The notes under the pieces were generated by a model that saw only the letters and a program-made list of their open reading frames with translations, ran no database searches and was not told where the DNA came from. Of a stretch of 64,000 bases of DNA, positions 1 to 12,387 are shown in pieces. Source of the DNA: Nissolia schottii (lineage: Eukaryota; Streptophyta; Magnoliopsida; Fabales; Fabaceae); contig QANU01055181.1 of NCBI GenBank assembly GCA_003254905.1, positions 371,508 through 435,507 on the forward strand, in the 5' to 3' direction. The position numbers were made by a program, and so were the translations under genes. Every line of letters starts with the position of its first letter. The first letter of the stretch is position 1.

Positions 1-587
1 GATAGGTATAAGGAGTTTCGTGAAGAGATACCCAGTTTGTCGACAAGTTGAAACCGAGCACCAATAACTAGCTAGAGACGATATAGATCCCTCATGAGTC
101 AGTTAGAAGCTGGTGAAGCAAGGTTGATAGCCCTGAACACCGTCCAAGACGCCACGAACAAGATCAAGCTTAGTAAGAGGACGTTTATGGTTGCTCAATC
201 TTAACAAGTCTCAAGCAAATTCACACAAATACGACTACGATATAAAATTGGAAAGAAAGCCCTTCAAGAGGTTACAAGGAGATTTAAGGCAAACCATAAG
301 AAGTCGACGATGACGAACCCTGTGTTCCAAGCACCCATGCTTAGAAGGTTCATTCACGACGACAAGCAGATCCTGACCCAACAAGGCACCCGCGTAGAAC
401 CAAACACGCCTCAACAAGAAGAGCCAACAACCATAGTCAAGACAAGAAGTTTCGCTCAAAGGAGGACAGTTAGAGGAACCGCTCCAACAAGGATGCAACT
501 TGAGAAGTAGAAGACGTCACATTCGATGCTTTTGAAAAGATGACCAATTAGAAATTTTGGGGACCAAAATTTTCAAGGGGCAAAGAT
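1..587 (+). mobile_element. 3' internal end of a Ty3/gypsy-like LTR retrotransposon (decayed)
   Basis: This stretch runs directly into the LTR that begins at 588 and ends in a purine-rich tract (about 574-586, AAGGGGCAAAGA), the usual polypurine primer site next to a 3' LTR. A short frame at 310-510 contains PVFQAPMLRRFI, which resembles the end-of-integrase motif of plant gypsy elements (PVFHVSMLRK-like), but the rest is too decayed to name. The 5' part of the element lies outside the window. The orientation is firm from the polypurine tract; the superfamily is an inference. Confidence 0.55.
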
Positions 588-2136
588 TGTAGTGACTCTC
601 AGCAGGACCAGGGGGCGTTTCATGCGAGACACACCAGCAACTCGTGCGAGACATTTTGGGGGAGGTGTCTTGTGCGAGACACGTAGCAACTCAGCTTCGC
701 ATTTTTTTTCGTGATTGGGCACATTCCGTAGGCTGGCCCGTTCGTTTGGCCACTTCCTCGCCTATATATAGACCTCTCCTCCCCCCCATTCTAATCCATT
801 CAAAGTTTAGACTCCTTCCCTGTTAGAAAAGTTTTGCTCAATTCTTTCCCTCTTGGTAGGTAGTCATTCCTTCTTTTAGGATGGCTTAGGTAGTAGGCTC
901 CGGAGCAGCCGCCGTGTTGGTGGTGGCCCATGGTGGTCCTCAAGACGCCTTAACGATACTGAAACGCCATAGCGATGCTAGAACCGCTATTGCGGGACTT
1001 ACCAGTTTAAAGTTTTGTTTTATGAGTTTTTTATGATGGTTTCGGTTGGCTTTCCAGGTGCCCACGCCACACCACTAGGAGCCCCAGTACCAGTGTTCCT
1101 CTATTTTGCGACATTCTAGGTGAGTGGCGGTCCCCGATGCGTCAATGGTCCCACTTCGGTGGTCTACCAATCGAGTCAATTATGTCATGACATGTTAGGG
1201 ACTCATTAGATATTCATTAAGTTATAACATGCTAGACAGATATATGTATGCATGCATGCATGATCAGTAAATGTTATGCTATGTGATATGCCATGAGAAT
1301 GTTATGAATGTATGCCATGTTATACTATGTCATGCTATATTATGCTATGTTAATGTCATGTTAGGCCAGAGACTTGAACCCCTAAGTATGATATTCGCAG
1401 GCCCTACCAGACCCTTGAGTGCAAGACTCCTTAAATTAGGGTATGCATATCCTCACATGTATTCGGGTTATGTGCGTACCGAAACCCCCCAGAGTTATTC
1501 TTGGTGAAGTAAGGTCGGGCAACGACTCTCTTGAATCATGTTCCTTCGTCAGGGACGTGGGCATACATACAACTTTCAGTTATCAGTTCAGTTTATCCAA
1601 TAATTATCAAATTATTCAGTTTAATCAGTTTATTATAGTATACGTTGTTCAGTGTATGTGCAGTTTATTAAACCATTCAGTGTATGCAGTTATGTAATAT
1701 ATTTGTTATTATTTATTCAGTTATATATATATATATATGTATATGCCGTGACATTGTCTGTAGTACTTGCTATGTGTGTGGTACCGAGGTACCCACCACT
1801 GAGTTGACAACTCACCCTTCTGTTAAAACCATTTTTAGATTTGGCTGAGGCTAGTGAAGATGACTCCGTTTCGTAGTGGGGACTACCGAGTAGACACATT
1901 CATGCTCCAGACACCTAAGATAGGATCCATGATAATTCATAGACTTTATTTCAGACATGATTATTTTGTAAACTCATTCATATACAGTTCAGTTATGTAA
2001 ACAGTTTTTCAGTTATTAATAAATGAAATGACCAGTATTTATTTATTAGCATTCATTGCATATTTAGTATGCCACGTCAGTGCTTTCGTAGGGCAGTAGC
2101 CTTACGTGTGGTCACGTACTAAGTTGGAACGTGACA
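588..2136 (+). mobile_element. Long terminal repeat, family A (3' LTR, 1549 bp)
   Basis: The repeat begins TGTAGTGACTC and ends GTGACA, giving the TG...CA ends of an LTR, with a polypurine tract just before it. A TATA box lies at 763-770. Near the 5' end are GCGAGACAC-like motifs that recur in reverse at about 59860-59900. The segment around 1780-1810 (GGTACCGAGGTACC followed by GAGTTGACAACTCACC) recurs in reverse at about 24490-24530. So the same LTR family occurs at least three times in the window. No 5' LTR or target duplication can be checked here because the element continues off the left edge. Confidence 0.75.
763..770 (+). promoter_or_regulatory. TATA box of the family A LTR
   Basis: TATATATA lies about 175 bases inside the LTR and is followed by a pyrimidine-rich stretch (CTCTCCTCCCCCCC), a typical start region for retrotransposon transcription. 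Confidence 0.5.
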
Positions 2137-2205
2137 ATATGGTAGGGAGGTGGATACAACTTCAGAGCCTCAGAGACAAGGAAGCATATTTTAGCTGGTG
2201 TGCAA

Positions 2206-5200
2206 TCATGTTCTGGATGTAAGCTCGTGCATTTCCTTAATTGCTGTACTCATGCTATAAAGGGCCATTTTCTTCACCTGCTAGCACAAACCCACCAAAA
2301 GACAGAGGCTTGTCAATTCCATGCGTACAACTAACAGAAGAAAGCATGAAGAGGTAAATAATACAAATGCAAAAATATACCTCAAGCTTGTCTACTTTGG
2401 CTTTATGGTTTTCCGGCAGTAGTCGGACCTCGTCAATCAACTGGATACACTCGGAAACATTTTCAGGGGACACAAATTCCAATACCACATGAACGCAACA
2501 CTGCAGATCAAGAAAGTAAAATAACAAATACTCTTCACACATTCACACAATTTAGAATATATTCAAAGGGCTACATAGACTAATATTGAGATAATGATAT
2601 ACTCCATCAGAAATGAAAGTAAGGCCATTGATATTACTATTGTGTAATCAACCTTTTGCCTTCTAAATTCTGCTACAAAATAATTATCGATAGCAAAATA
2701 TATTCATATATTACTGAGAAATTGTTTGCTAAGAAAGTGAAACCTTAAAATTGAAATTATTAGAAATTTTCAAAATTTAATAACAACACTCAACAACAAA
2801 ATACATTCAATGAGGTTTGTGCTTTTTCAAAGAGAAAGAGAGAGAGAGACAGACAAGCCTTAAGCTAATCACAAGACCTTAGGATTTCTGATCTGGTATG
2901 GACATCCAGCAGGAATGATGACAGCTTCTCCAACATGTTGCTTAAAAGTCCATGGTTCAATCTCTGGTGACAATGACAGGTCTGTAAATTGAGTTATCTA
3001 GGATTTTGACAAATCATCAAAGACATTGAAGTATATATACTTACTAAACTCTTCCTTAAGCCTCATTTTATGAGTTTTGTCAAGAAAAATGCTCTGATCT
3101 AGAATTGGATGAACCATCTGCAGAAAAGAGAACATCAATAATCACCAATTCAAACAAAATCCTCTGTACGAGTTGTCTTTGTATAACCTTACCTTCTTGT
3201 CGTTGTCATTGGTATAAGAAAATTCATGGCAGTGTCTTTTAAGGTATTCTATGAGCTTTGGTACATCTTGTCTGCGAAAGACATCCCACTGGACACCAGA
3301 ACGCTCAGAACTAAACTTATTTTTATCACTCATCGAGTTTTCAAAAGGATTTCTAGGATTATGGCCTGTAGACAACTCAGTACTTTGAACAGTTCCACGG
3401 AGAAGTGAGGGCTCAGAATCAGATAAGAAATCACATTCTCCATTCTTGGAAACATTGTTGTCCATACCATGAGTAACTGATTTTTTTGCTTCAGTTGAGA
3501 TGTAAGATGTTCTATTGACTCTCCTACGAAACTCCATTTCTTCTGTGACCATACACTGCAACCTTTTTTGTTCCATGTCTTCAGCACGCAGTATTGACAT
3601 TCCTTTCACTTTCTGATCCTGAAGCTCCTCAATAACAATTTTAGAAGACTCCCTTTGACAGAGAGTTTTGTGTTTTTTCAGCAGTTTTCTTATTTTTGTA
3701 AGCTGCTCCGTAGGGCGGGGAATATCCATGGTATGTGCCATAATATTAACCTGGAATTACAAATCAGATAGTTATTGGCATGGATAACTTATCCGCAAGA
3801 AATTCTTTCTACGAATACAATTCAAGATGAAGCTTTTGCACCAATTTGTTCGCTGAATTTTACATGCCAGTTTGTGGGTCAGAGAAAAGGAATCGGTTAC
3901 TTGCAACTCAAAATTTCTGAGTGTGGGACACTGACATTGACCATTTTTTCATAAAGCTAGATCTACTCCTAATGAATTGATTATGAATTGGACTAAGGTT
4001 TTAGCTCTAGGGATTTGGCTCTGTTTTGGTTCTGGTAAGTGGTATCAACTTTTCGGCATGATTGAGCAGTGGGGTTCAGCCTATTTCCAAAAGATTTGCA
4101 ATCACTTTAACATGCTAGACTTAAAAGTGCACGACAGTACTACTCCAGATAAATTTAAGAAACCAGCGCAACATAATAAGGAAGAGAACATACCACATCA
4201 TATGAGTCATAGCAGAGTTTGGTCACAGAATCTGCTTCCCTGTCTGCACAGCCATAAGAAATATAGACATATGGCCCAATGTCATGTTTTGCACTCCCAT
4301 GTGGCAAATTTACAGCTAAATTCAGAAGACCAGACATGGGATTCATGTATTCTGGAACAGGTAGAGCCTCAATTACTTCAGAAAAATGAGATGGAAACTG
4401 CTCTTTGAATAGCTGGGAAGACAACCACCCCTTTAGTTTCAGCGTCTCGCGCCAAGTGTTTTTCTGAGGACGACATCTGAGAGACCCAGTGAAATACTGC
4501 CTGATGTTAATTTCCAGCTGCCATAGAGTAAGCGCTAAAATTAATATAACACGTTTTTCACAATGGCATTTGGGTTCAATAACAACTCGAATAACAGATT
4601 TAAACATACAGTGTGCACATGTGCCAGTGCATAAGCTTGTAACCTATAGCAATAACTCTATACACTAAAATTAGTCTAAAATTATTAAATTGAATAAATA
4701 ATATTGTAAGATAGTATTAACATTTTATGCCAACTAAAGCAATCAATTCAAAAGTATAGTAACATTAACAATTAGCTAGTACACTGACCTCACACCAATC
4801 CAAACAAGATTCAAGTAAGTCCTTATTACTCTCATATCTTGTAATGCTCTGCTCAAGATAAGTACAGAACATGATCAGCGGATCCCAACTGAGGTTTGAT
4901 CTATTTTGGAGCACATCTTGTACCACTATAGGATGGCCTTTTCCCCAGTGTTTCTGAAAGTGTTCAAAATTATCACCACTGATGTCCAAAACTGTGGGAT
5001 AAAACAAGCAATTATCATTTGAATCCTTTCTTAGAGCAGCTTCTTGCAAATGCTCATATCTTTTAGTTTTGGAATCTGCCTCAGAACACATTGAACAGGT
5101 TGAACTTTTATCTGAAGTTTCAGGGAATTCATAGCTGCAAACGAGTTCTTCTGCATTTACTTCCATCTCTTTGATCCAACTTGAGGGAAAAACACATCTC

Positions 5201-7606
5201 AAATCAAGGTGCCAATTGCCACAACCACCAAGTTCTGTAGGTGGGCATGAAACACTGCCATTGCCACTGGCAATGGCGCAATTTGTCTGCTCGGGCAGTA
5301 TTGAAGTACCAGTTAAATTGCCACTATGAATGGCCTTCCCATCCAAAGCTTGGCTCTCACTGGCAAAGAAACATTTCATTTTACCAGGTACTTTGCACAA
5401 TGATGAGTTGGTTTCACCAGAAGTTCTTCCTTGACTTAATTCCTGACAGCAATTTAAGCAAAGGCTATATGAGCAACTAGGGCAGCTTCTATGGAGATCC
5501 AAAATGGGTGTTTTGCAGTGATTGCTGAGACAAACATTACATTAGTTAGCATCGAGCACCAGAACATCCTTCGAATATTCTAAATAGCATTCAGAGAAGA
5601 GAGCTTACCAGTAATTTTTCTCATTGCAGCCAAATTCAACCTGCTTGATGTGAATATCAGAAACTTTTTTCCCTATCCAACATAAAGGCATCTCAGATTA
5701 CAGTGTTATAATCAGAAAAAGCTGTAGAAAACACCAATGTTAGAAGAATGATAGTGACCTTTAAATTTTGCTTCTGCTTCTAGCTGAGTATCCTGGTCTT
5801 CATTTACTTGTTTTAGTACAGGCAGGAGCATAAAGATCAGGTAATGGAAATGCAATATTCTATCAACTCTTCTTTTACCAGCCAAATATTCCTAAACAGT
5901 GCAGCACAAATGGAACTGTCAGCATATGTTAACTGAAGGAAAACTGTTCAAAGCAGAAAAGCGTCTGTCTTTGATTTCAGACCTTACTTTCATTGTCTTT
6001 ACATTGACTTGCCAAGCAGTCCTTACAGGTGCAAGTTCCTCTACAAACTGGACATGCCTTCTTAACTTCATTTTGAGTGTCAAAATACCTAAATTTGTTA
6101 CAACAATATTGGCAAACATCTCATATTTTGATCCACAATCTAAAAGGAGCAGAGTATAGCAATCATATAGGTTAATATCTATTATCTAAGCACTAATCAT
6201 AAGTGATCCATGGGATGTTACTATATCTGAAAGTTACCAAAGAGATAATGATTCCATAGACATGAAAACAACTTATTTTTTTTTTCCTGTAGATCATTCC
6301 TATTAACCTGTTCTGGCATTGATAATCATTGCGTGCATCTATCTTAATCAAAAGGGGTATCCTATATCAAAGGAACGCCTCCAGAATTACATAATGAAGA
6401 ATCTCTCATTAGGTTTTTAACTGATCAAATAATGCTTCTTGAATTCAAGCTTCTCCACCGCCCCAAAATGCCGTAAATAAACAAAATCAAAAAGTTTCCA
6501 AATGGGAATAAATAGCCTACAGTGTAGATAGAAGTACATTAGTACATTACACCAGAGCATAGCAACATAGCAAGGAATTCAACAACACAACAAACTTCAA
6601 AACAAGTATACATAGAGAAGATAATGTCGGGCTGGATCTCATGCTCCAAACTAAGGGAAAGAGTAGATGATGAATTTAACAATAACAAACCGATCTTTAA
6701 TGCAATCCATGCAGAAGAACTCCTTCTGACAGCTGCAACACTTTATAAGACTACAAGAATCACTTCTCTTGCACCAATGGCATCTCTTCTTCTTACCCTT
6801 ACCCTTCTTCAAGTTTTGTCCATACGGCACAGCCTGAACAACAAAACAGACAGAACCATGGAAAAACTATACACATACAAAAATAAAGAGCTAATCTTTG
6901 TGCTAAACCCAACCTGCAACTTGGAAGCAGGAAGCCTGTTAACATTCTTGGACCTGAAGCAACTCCGCGTGATTGCCAGTGCTTTACAATCAGCAGCAGC
7001 AGCATCCACATTGCCGCTGTAATCACGTGCCTTCAAAGCCGGAGATATTGCCATCACCCCATTCGGCAATTCCCTCCTCAACTCTCCTTCACTGCAATTC
7101 AATTCCTCTTCTTCTCCATCTTCTTCCTCTTCCTCATTCTCCTTATTGTTTTTCTTTCTCTTCTCAACCTCTCTCTTCAGAACCATCCTTATCAGCTCCA
7201 ACTGCATATCACCACCACCACCACCTTGCTTCAACCCCTTCTTACTCTTCTTCTTCTTCTTGTTCTGCTTCTTCTGAACACTCTGAACCACCAATGCCTC
7301 ATTCCCCTCTGAAAGCTCGCGTTTTGGTTTGGTGAGCTTGGCGACCTTGCACACTTTCCGTGCCCTAATTTCGCCATTGTTGAGAGGAGGGTGGCTCTTG
7401 CGCTTCTTCCTCTGCAGCTTCAGGGACTCAGGGACCTTCTCCTTGAACTGCCGATGCCGCCCTTGAAGGTAGTGAATCTCGCACAGCTTCATATTTTCCA
7501 TCACTCTCCGCCGGCACCGCCATTGCCGCCCGTCCGTCCTCCCGCACCGCAGGTGGTCCGGCACCTCCTCCTCCTCCTCCGCCGCAGCCGCTGATTTTTT
7601 TGCCAT
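2206..7606 (-). CDS. WRC/RING-like JmjC-domain protein, JMJ25/JMJ24 family, predicted catalytically dead
   Basis: Hand-built model of 12 exons: 7606-6914, 6833-6691, 6088-5983, 5891-5759, 5672-5609, 5524-4789, 4517-4194, 3750-3193, 3117-3045, 2981-2878, 2500-2381, 2277-2206. It gives 3126 nt and 1041 aa, with GT-AG introns and matching phases throughout. Domains are a WRC zinc motif (C21, C31, C42, H45), basic nuclear-localisation-like runs (QRKKRK at 65-70), a RING-like cysteine cluster (CHWC at 249-252 to CKDC at 300-303), a second cysteine motif (C380 to C406), then a JmjC domain split over exons 7-11. The family demethylates H3K9. The HxD iron motif, however, reads C727-Y728-D729, and the second iron histidine, expected in a GCPHQ-type motif, is Y972 (GCPYQIRN). 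Only the aspartate remains. This suggests a JMJ24-like non-catalytic protein, perhaps a RING ligase or H3 binder. Family assignment is firm; the subgroup is inferred. Confidence 0.9.
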
Positions 7607-9725
7607 TCAAGTTTGGATTTTTTTTTTTTTTTTAAAATTCCTGGAGGTGAATCGTGAATTTTCTCTGGAGAATTTGCTGGGGAAAGTGAAACCTAGGGAA
7701 GGAGAAAAATCCCTTCTTTTCTGCACAGAGCGCTGAGCAATTGAAATTGGAAAAAAGGGGTTTTCTGTGTTCTGTTTTTAAGGCCCAAAAGAAAGTGTGT
7801 ATTTATTGGGAGGAAGGGGAAAAAAAAACAGTCAGAGTGGCATATTCCGGTAATTATTGGCAAATGCAGAGTCCTATTTGGTCTTGTAATCTTCAGCATT
7901 GGAACAAGTGGTGGGATCATGAATTTTGATCAGAATCTTGTGATCATCATTGACCTGATAGAGTGCAACCATTTCTGTAAAAAGCAGGCTCTATGGAATT
8001 CTATTTTTTTCCTTTTTTTAAAAATTTGTTTTTCTGTTTTAGTGACCCTGCTTTTGGTTCCAAATTATGTTACAGAATCTTTGTGATTATAATTTGTTTG
8101 GGATATTTTGGGGGAAAATTTGCTTAAGCTTGTGTTTCTTGGGCTGGAATCAATCACATATGTATAAATGAAAGTGCACTGAATTGTAGCATTCAACTTT
8201 AGATTAAGCAGCTTGGGAATTAATAAATGTATATGGATCAATTAAATGGTCAATGCATACACCAATGTGGTCTGGCTTGGTTTATAGCTGCCTTTGATGT
8301 ATTATAGTTTGCTTTGTTCTATATGAGCTTAAATCAGTCAATGTTTTATTTAAGCTGACTTTGTGCAATCTATTCCAATATGCTCATGATGTCTGATATA
8401 TAGGGTCCAAAAATGAAACCTTGCTTAAAGAAGAAAAAAAAATGTCCAACAATTTGAACCAACTAGACATCCTATAGTTTATACTTTATTGTTTCACACA
8501 TACTTATATTGTAATTTTAAGCTATCAAATTTAATTCCTTGAGAGAGGGAAAGAGAAAAAATGCAAAAGCAGTATTCAAACTTTTTCCTTCTATTATTAT
8601 TATCTTGGTTTTTAGTAGCAGGAATTCAGAAATCAGAAGTGATATGGAGAATAGGAGATTTTCTTTTGTGGTCAGTGATGTATAATTTGAGCCCTAAGTT
8701 TACTTCTTTTGGGCTGAAAAATCAGTTAGTGTTGGATGATGAAGTCCATTTCTTTCTTTTGTTTGCACTGTTTTAAAGTATTGGGCTACTTTTCAGCATA
8801 CATTTGGTGAAAAGAAAATTTGTCAGTTCAATTTGAGTTGTTTGGCTGCCAGTTGTTATACTTTTCAATATGTACAATCCAAAGAGGATTACTTACATGT
8901 AATCTAGTATTCTTTTTTTTAAAAAAAATAATCTAGTAGTACTTAATGAAACATGATTCTAATAGTTGCAATTTGCATTGCGGTTGTGGGCTAAACATGT
9001 GTGATTGACTGATTGCAACTACACCAAAAATGAAAGTTCACCAAAACAAATGTATGGTTGCTTCAATTGTTCATTTCAAAGCTGTAGTACAATTGATATC
9101 ATGTATGAAGTTTTGAACTTCTTAGGCTATGCTTAGATTGATGGAAAGTGATGAAATAAAGAGGAATGCTATTAGGCTCCATTATTTAGATATTTTAAAA
9201 TAAGATAGAATAGTACTATTTGATCAAACTTATTCCATAATGCTGAATATCTCATAAGTAATCAATGCTGGATAATCTCAAGGCAGAGTTCTTTTTCTTT
9301 TACTCTAAACCAAAACATAGCCGAGTTCAAATGGTTGGCAAGCTTCTACATAAATCATGGTTTGAGCCATTCCAAAAAGCTATATGTGAATGGAACATGA
9401 GGACAAAAATTCCAAAATGAACTGCATTGCTCGTATTGTGTGATCATAAAATATCTAGGATCCATATAGTGTCAAGTAAAAGTGTCCTTGACGTAATGAT
9501 CCATTCCTGCATTTCTCTGCAACTAGCAAAGCTAAACGTGGAATTTACAAAACTGAAAAATTGACACATCAAAAGGGCATTTGTTTCCTGAATCTAAATT
9601 TGGCCAAAATATTTCATAATTAGCACCTACAAATTAATCTTCAAGATAAAAGGGTAGAAGAAATATTAGAATCCAATATAACACACCTTGATTATATAGA
9701 TGTATGCTTCCACTTGGCATAATCC
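7607..9725. other. AT-rich intergenic region between the JmjC gene and MIR397
   Basis: It begins with a T run (about 7617-7633) that would lie in the 5' leader or promoter of the JmjC gene. The rest is AT-rich and I see no coding frame with a recognisable domain. It must hold the JmjC promoter on one side and the downstream end of the MIR397 transcript on the other. Confidence 0.5.
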
Positions 9726-9739
9726 CATATGACCACAAA

Positions 9740-9830
9740 AACATGATTGAATGTAGCGTTGATGACAATAACACCATTAATTGAGGAGTTAGGACTTCAT
9801 CAACGCTGCACTCAATGATGCTTCTCTAGT
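9740..9830 (-). ncRNA. MIR397: MIR397 microRNA precursor
   Basis: On the minus strand the 21 nt from 9818 down to 9798 begin UCAUUGAGUGC and end GCGUUGAUG, which I recognise as identical to plant miR397a. The 3' arm (9765 down to 9746) reads TCATCAACGCTACATTCAAT and pairs with it over about 20-25 bp with few mismatches, leaving a loop of about 31 nt. The mature sequence is on the 5' arm, as in known MIR397 genes. miR397 directs cleavage of laccase mRNAs and is induced when copper is scarce. A TATA-like box and a GTAC cluster lie just upstream on the same strand. Length and pairing argue against a chance inverted repeat. Confidence 0.93.
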
Positions 9831-9921
9831 ATGGGGGCAGGGTTTTCCATACCATAGCTAATAGGAGAACCACATTTATATATTTGGTTTACAAAATTTT
9901 CTGGCTTTTGCATTTGCTTCT

Positions 9922-9937
9922 GTTATATAAATATATA
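9922..9937 (-). promoter_or_regulatory. TATA box for MIR397
   Basis: The minus strand reads CTATATATTTATATAA about 105 bases upstream of the mature miR397. It lies between the GTAC cluster and the hairpin, the position expected of the pri-miRNA core promoter. No start site was mapped. Confidence 0.5.
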
Positions 9938-9938
9938 G

Positions 9939-10156
9939 GTACAAATATCATTAATTTGTAAACAAACTCCAAGAATATTCAATGTAGTACACCAACAACC
10001 TCCGTTTGTACTACCAATATTTCATTACTCGGATATCATTATCAATTGTTCACCATCATCAAATTATTGTACTGGTCAATTGTACCAGAACGAAATCTTG
10101 TACTACTATATTATATCTAGTTTAGTCAACAATCACTAGAGTCCTTGTCCTTGTAC
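9939..10156 (-). promoter_or_regulatory. Cluster of seven GTAC cores (copper-response elements) upstream of MIR397
   Basis: GTAC occurs at 9939, 9987, 10008, 10069, 10082, 10100 and 10153. Seven in 218 bp of AT-rich DNA is well above the roughly one expected by chance. GTAC is the core bound by SPL7 (CRR1 in algae), which switches on copper-miRNA genes including MIR397 under copper deficiency. The motif is palindromic, so orientation does not matter. Binding is inferred from motif and position only. Confidence 0.7.
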
Positions 10157-10999
10157 ATGTGTCATTGTTGAGGTCTTTGCAAATATTGCTCAGATTTACC
10201 TTCATTGTGCAAAATGGAAGCATCAAATGATCAAGCTATAAAGTGATCAAGCTTGTTACTTCTAGGATAAGTATTAATCACTTCCATGGACACATTAAAA
10301 GATGACTCAAAGAACAACTTACTTTGGCATTTTTTGTGGCTTAACATTTGTCGTTTTTGTATATAACACATACATTGAGAAGCCGCCTCCTGTCAGGCAG
10401 AAAAATGACAAGCATAATTTAGATATGATTGTTTGTCATTTTATTGCATTACAATGATTTAATTAGATATAAATATAATTAAAGATCCAATGATAAGTAA
10501 CACCTTAAAATATATCTTGAAATGTGTCCTAACTTTAAATACAAATAACATTTTTACTTCTTAAATTATCCTTCTTTCAGCCACGTCACTTCAACCATTT
10601 TAGGAGATTTCTACCATGTAGAAGACATTAACTAAACAACATGAACGAGAAAAAAGTTTGAAACGTGAATATGCATAGTAAAAAAGAAAAAGAAAAAGAA
10701 AAAAAAGAGATTTCCTCCATAAAGACATAAGAATTTTCCATGAAATTATCTGTTTGTTTAACGGAACGTGTATGAGAATGAGATTAGCCACTGAATGAGA
10801 GTTTATTTTTTATTTTGGTCAATCACTGAAAGAGAGTTTATCCAATCTTGTCAGCCATATACGATCTTTTAATTTATGCATTGTTTAGTTTGAAAACAGG
10901 TCCAAAATAGAGCCCAAATCTTTAATTGGCCTACTAAATTTATTAAGGACATATACTACGCAACAAAAAGCCGGAAGCCCAACACTTTAATTGGTGGCC
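10157..10999. other. AT-rich intergenic region
   Basis: No coding frame or recognisable repeat is visible. A short A-rich simple stretch (about 10680-10710) is the only feature. The part next to 10157 may carry further MIR397 promoter sequence. Confidence 0.4.
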
Positions 11000-11580
11000 C
11001 TCAAACTAATTTTTAGGAGGTGCCAAAGACACCCGCCCCTCCCCTTAACCCTAAATCGGAAATGAATTATATATTTCATGTAATTTTTGCACATCTTAAC
11101 AATTAATTCAACTGAAGAACGAGATTACCTAAAACTCTATTTCGGATGAGACGTAGTTGAGATACGCTTCGGATGGTGTGAATACCTTGATCTAAGCATT
11201 GGAGAGTGTACTTGCAATACCAATTCAACACCCAAATAAATTTATATCTTTTAAGAGTATTAGCTATATCTTAAAACGTACATTTCTAGGGCTCCGAGGG
11301 TCTCCTTATATTTATGCTTTTCGGAATGTTAAGATCTTCAGTCATGTTAGCCTTCATTATAAGGGAGTTAAGTCGTAATTTGTAATCTCCCCATCATTTG
11401 AAATTTCAATGATCATCATGGCAAGTTATAGGAAGATGGCTTAACTTCTTTGAGGAACTGTTCTATGCATACTAAACTGAAGTCTCAGGGATTTCACTTC
11501 TCTCTAGTAGGTTGAAATCTCTTGGGCTTTCTTAGCTTTATGGGCCTATTATATGTCGGACTTGGTTATACAATTTATTT
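11000..11580. other. Possible decayed LTR-derived sequence
   Basis: A locally less AT-rich stretch contains TGGAGAGTGTACTTGCAATACC and a nearby GGCTCCGAGGGTCTCC, which recall the leader region of LTRs such as those at 14404 and 41576 in reverse. No termini or target duplication were found, so this is weak. Confidence 0.25.
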
Positions 11581-12150
11581 GAGAAAAAAAATATACGACA
11601 TAATTCTATTGATAATAAAAAAAAAATTCACTTGATTTAATTTATGTGATAAAATCTATTTCCTCAAAAAATATTCTAAGGATAACAGAAGCATCGTTAT
11701 TTTTTTTTTAAAAAAGGAAGCATCCATTAATTAATTGTTCTCATTGAAGGATACTCAAAATAAGCCAATAGCACTTTCAAAATTGAAGGAGCATATATTG
11801 GTGTTTGTCTGTATTGGGATTTTTTTTTATACATAAAAATTGTTGTATGCGCCGTCCATTGGAGGCATGGCCACAAACGTCCCTTTAATCGCAGCCAACC
11901 TGGAATGGAAAGAAATAATAATAAATTTCCATATAAAAAATATGTTATATTTCTTCATCAATAGTTAAAGTGGAGGGTGACTCTATATCAGATTTCCTTC
12001 AAATAAAGGCATGGTCGGATGGCCCTTTTTTTCTTTTTATTTTTTTTAATAAAAAAATAGGCATTTTCAGTCATTGTAAATCATACAAGATATTTCTAAA
12101 GAAGACTCAAGTACTAAAAATCTTAAATTTGAAAATTTGAAATAGGGCTT

Positions 12151-12196
<46 letters not shown>

Positions 12197-12387
12197 AACT
12201 GTGGTGAATTTGTTGGTAAAACTCAAAAAGGCATGTTTTCAATAATAATATTATATATTATTTTTCTATTAAGTTTTCAAGATAATATTTAAAACAAGAA
12301 AAATAATTTTAAACCTCTGTCTACCTTTCTTTGCAAAGTAAGAACGTAATGTTAGATTTTTGGTATGCAAAATATTTTTCATGTGTT
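11581..12387. other. AT-rich intergenic region with an (AT)n microsatellite
   Basis: Nothing coding is visible. An uninterrupted AT dinucleotide run occupies about 12155-12192. Confidence 0.5.

Noticed and set aside
235..510. Independent small genes in the left edge
   Set aside because: They lie in the retrotransposon interior directly before the polypurine tract and LTR.
9746..9816. Short inverted repeat as a MITE remnant
   Set aside because: The arm matches miR397 exactly, lacks target duplications and sits behind a promoter-like region, so a miRNA gene explains it better.
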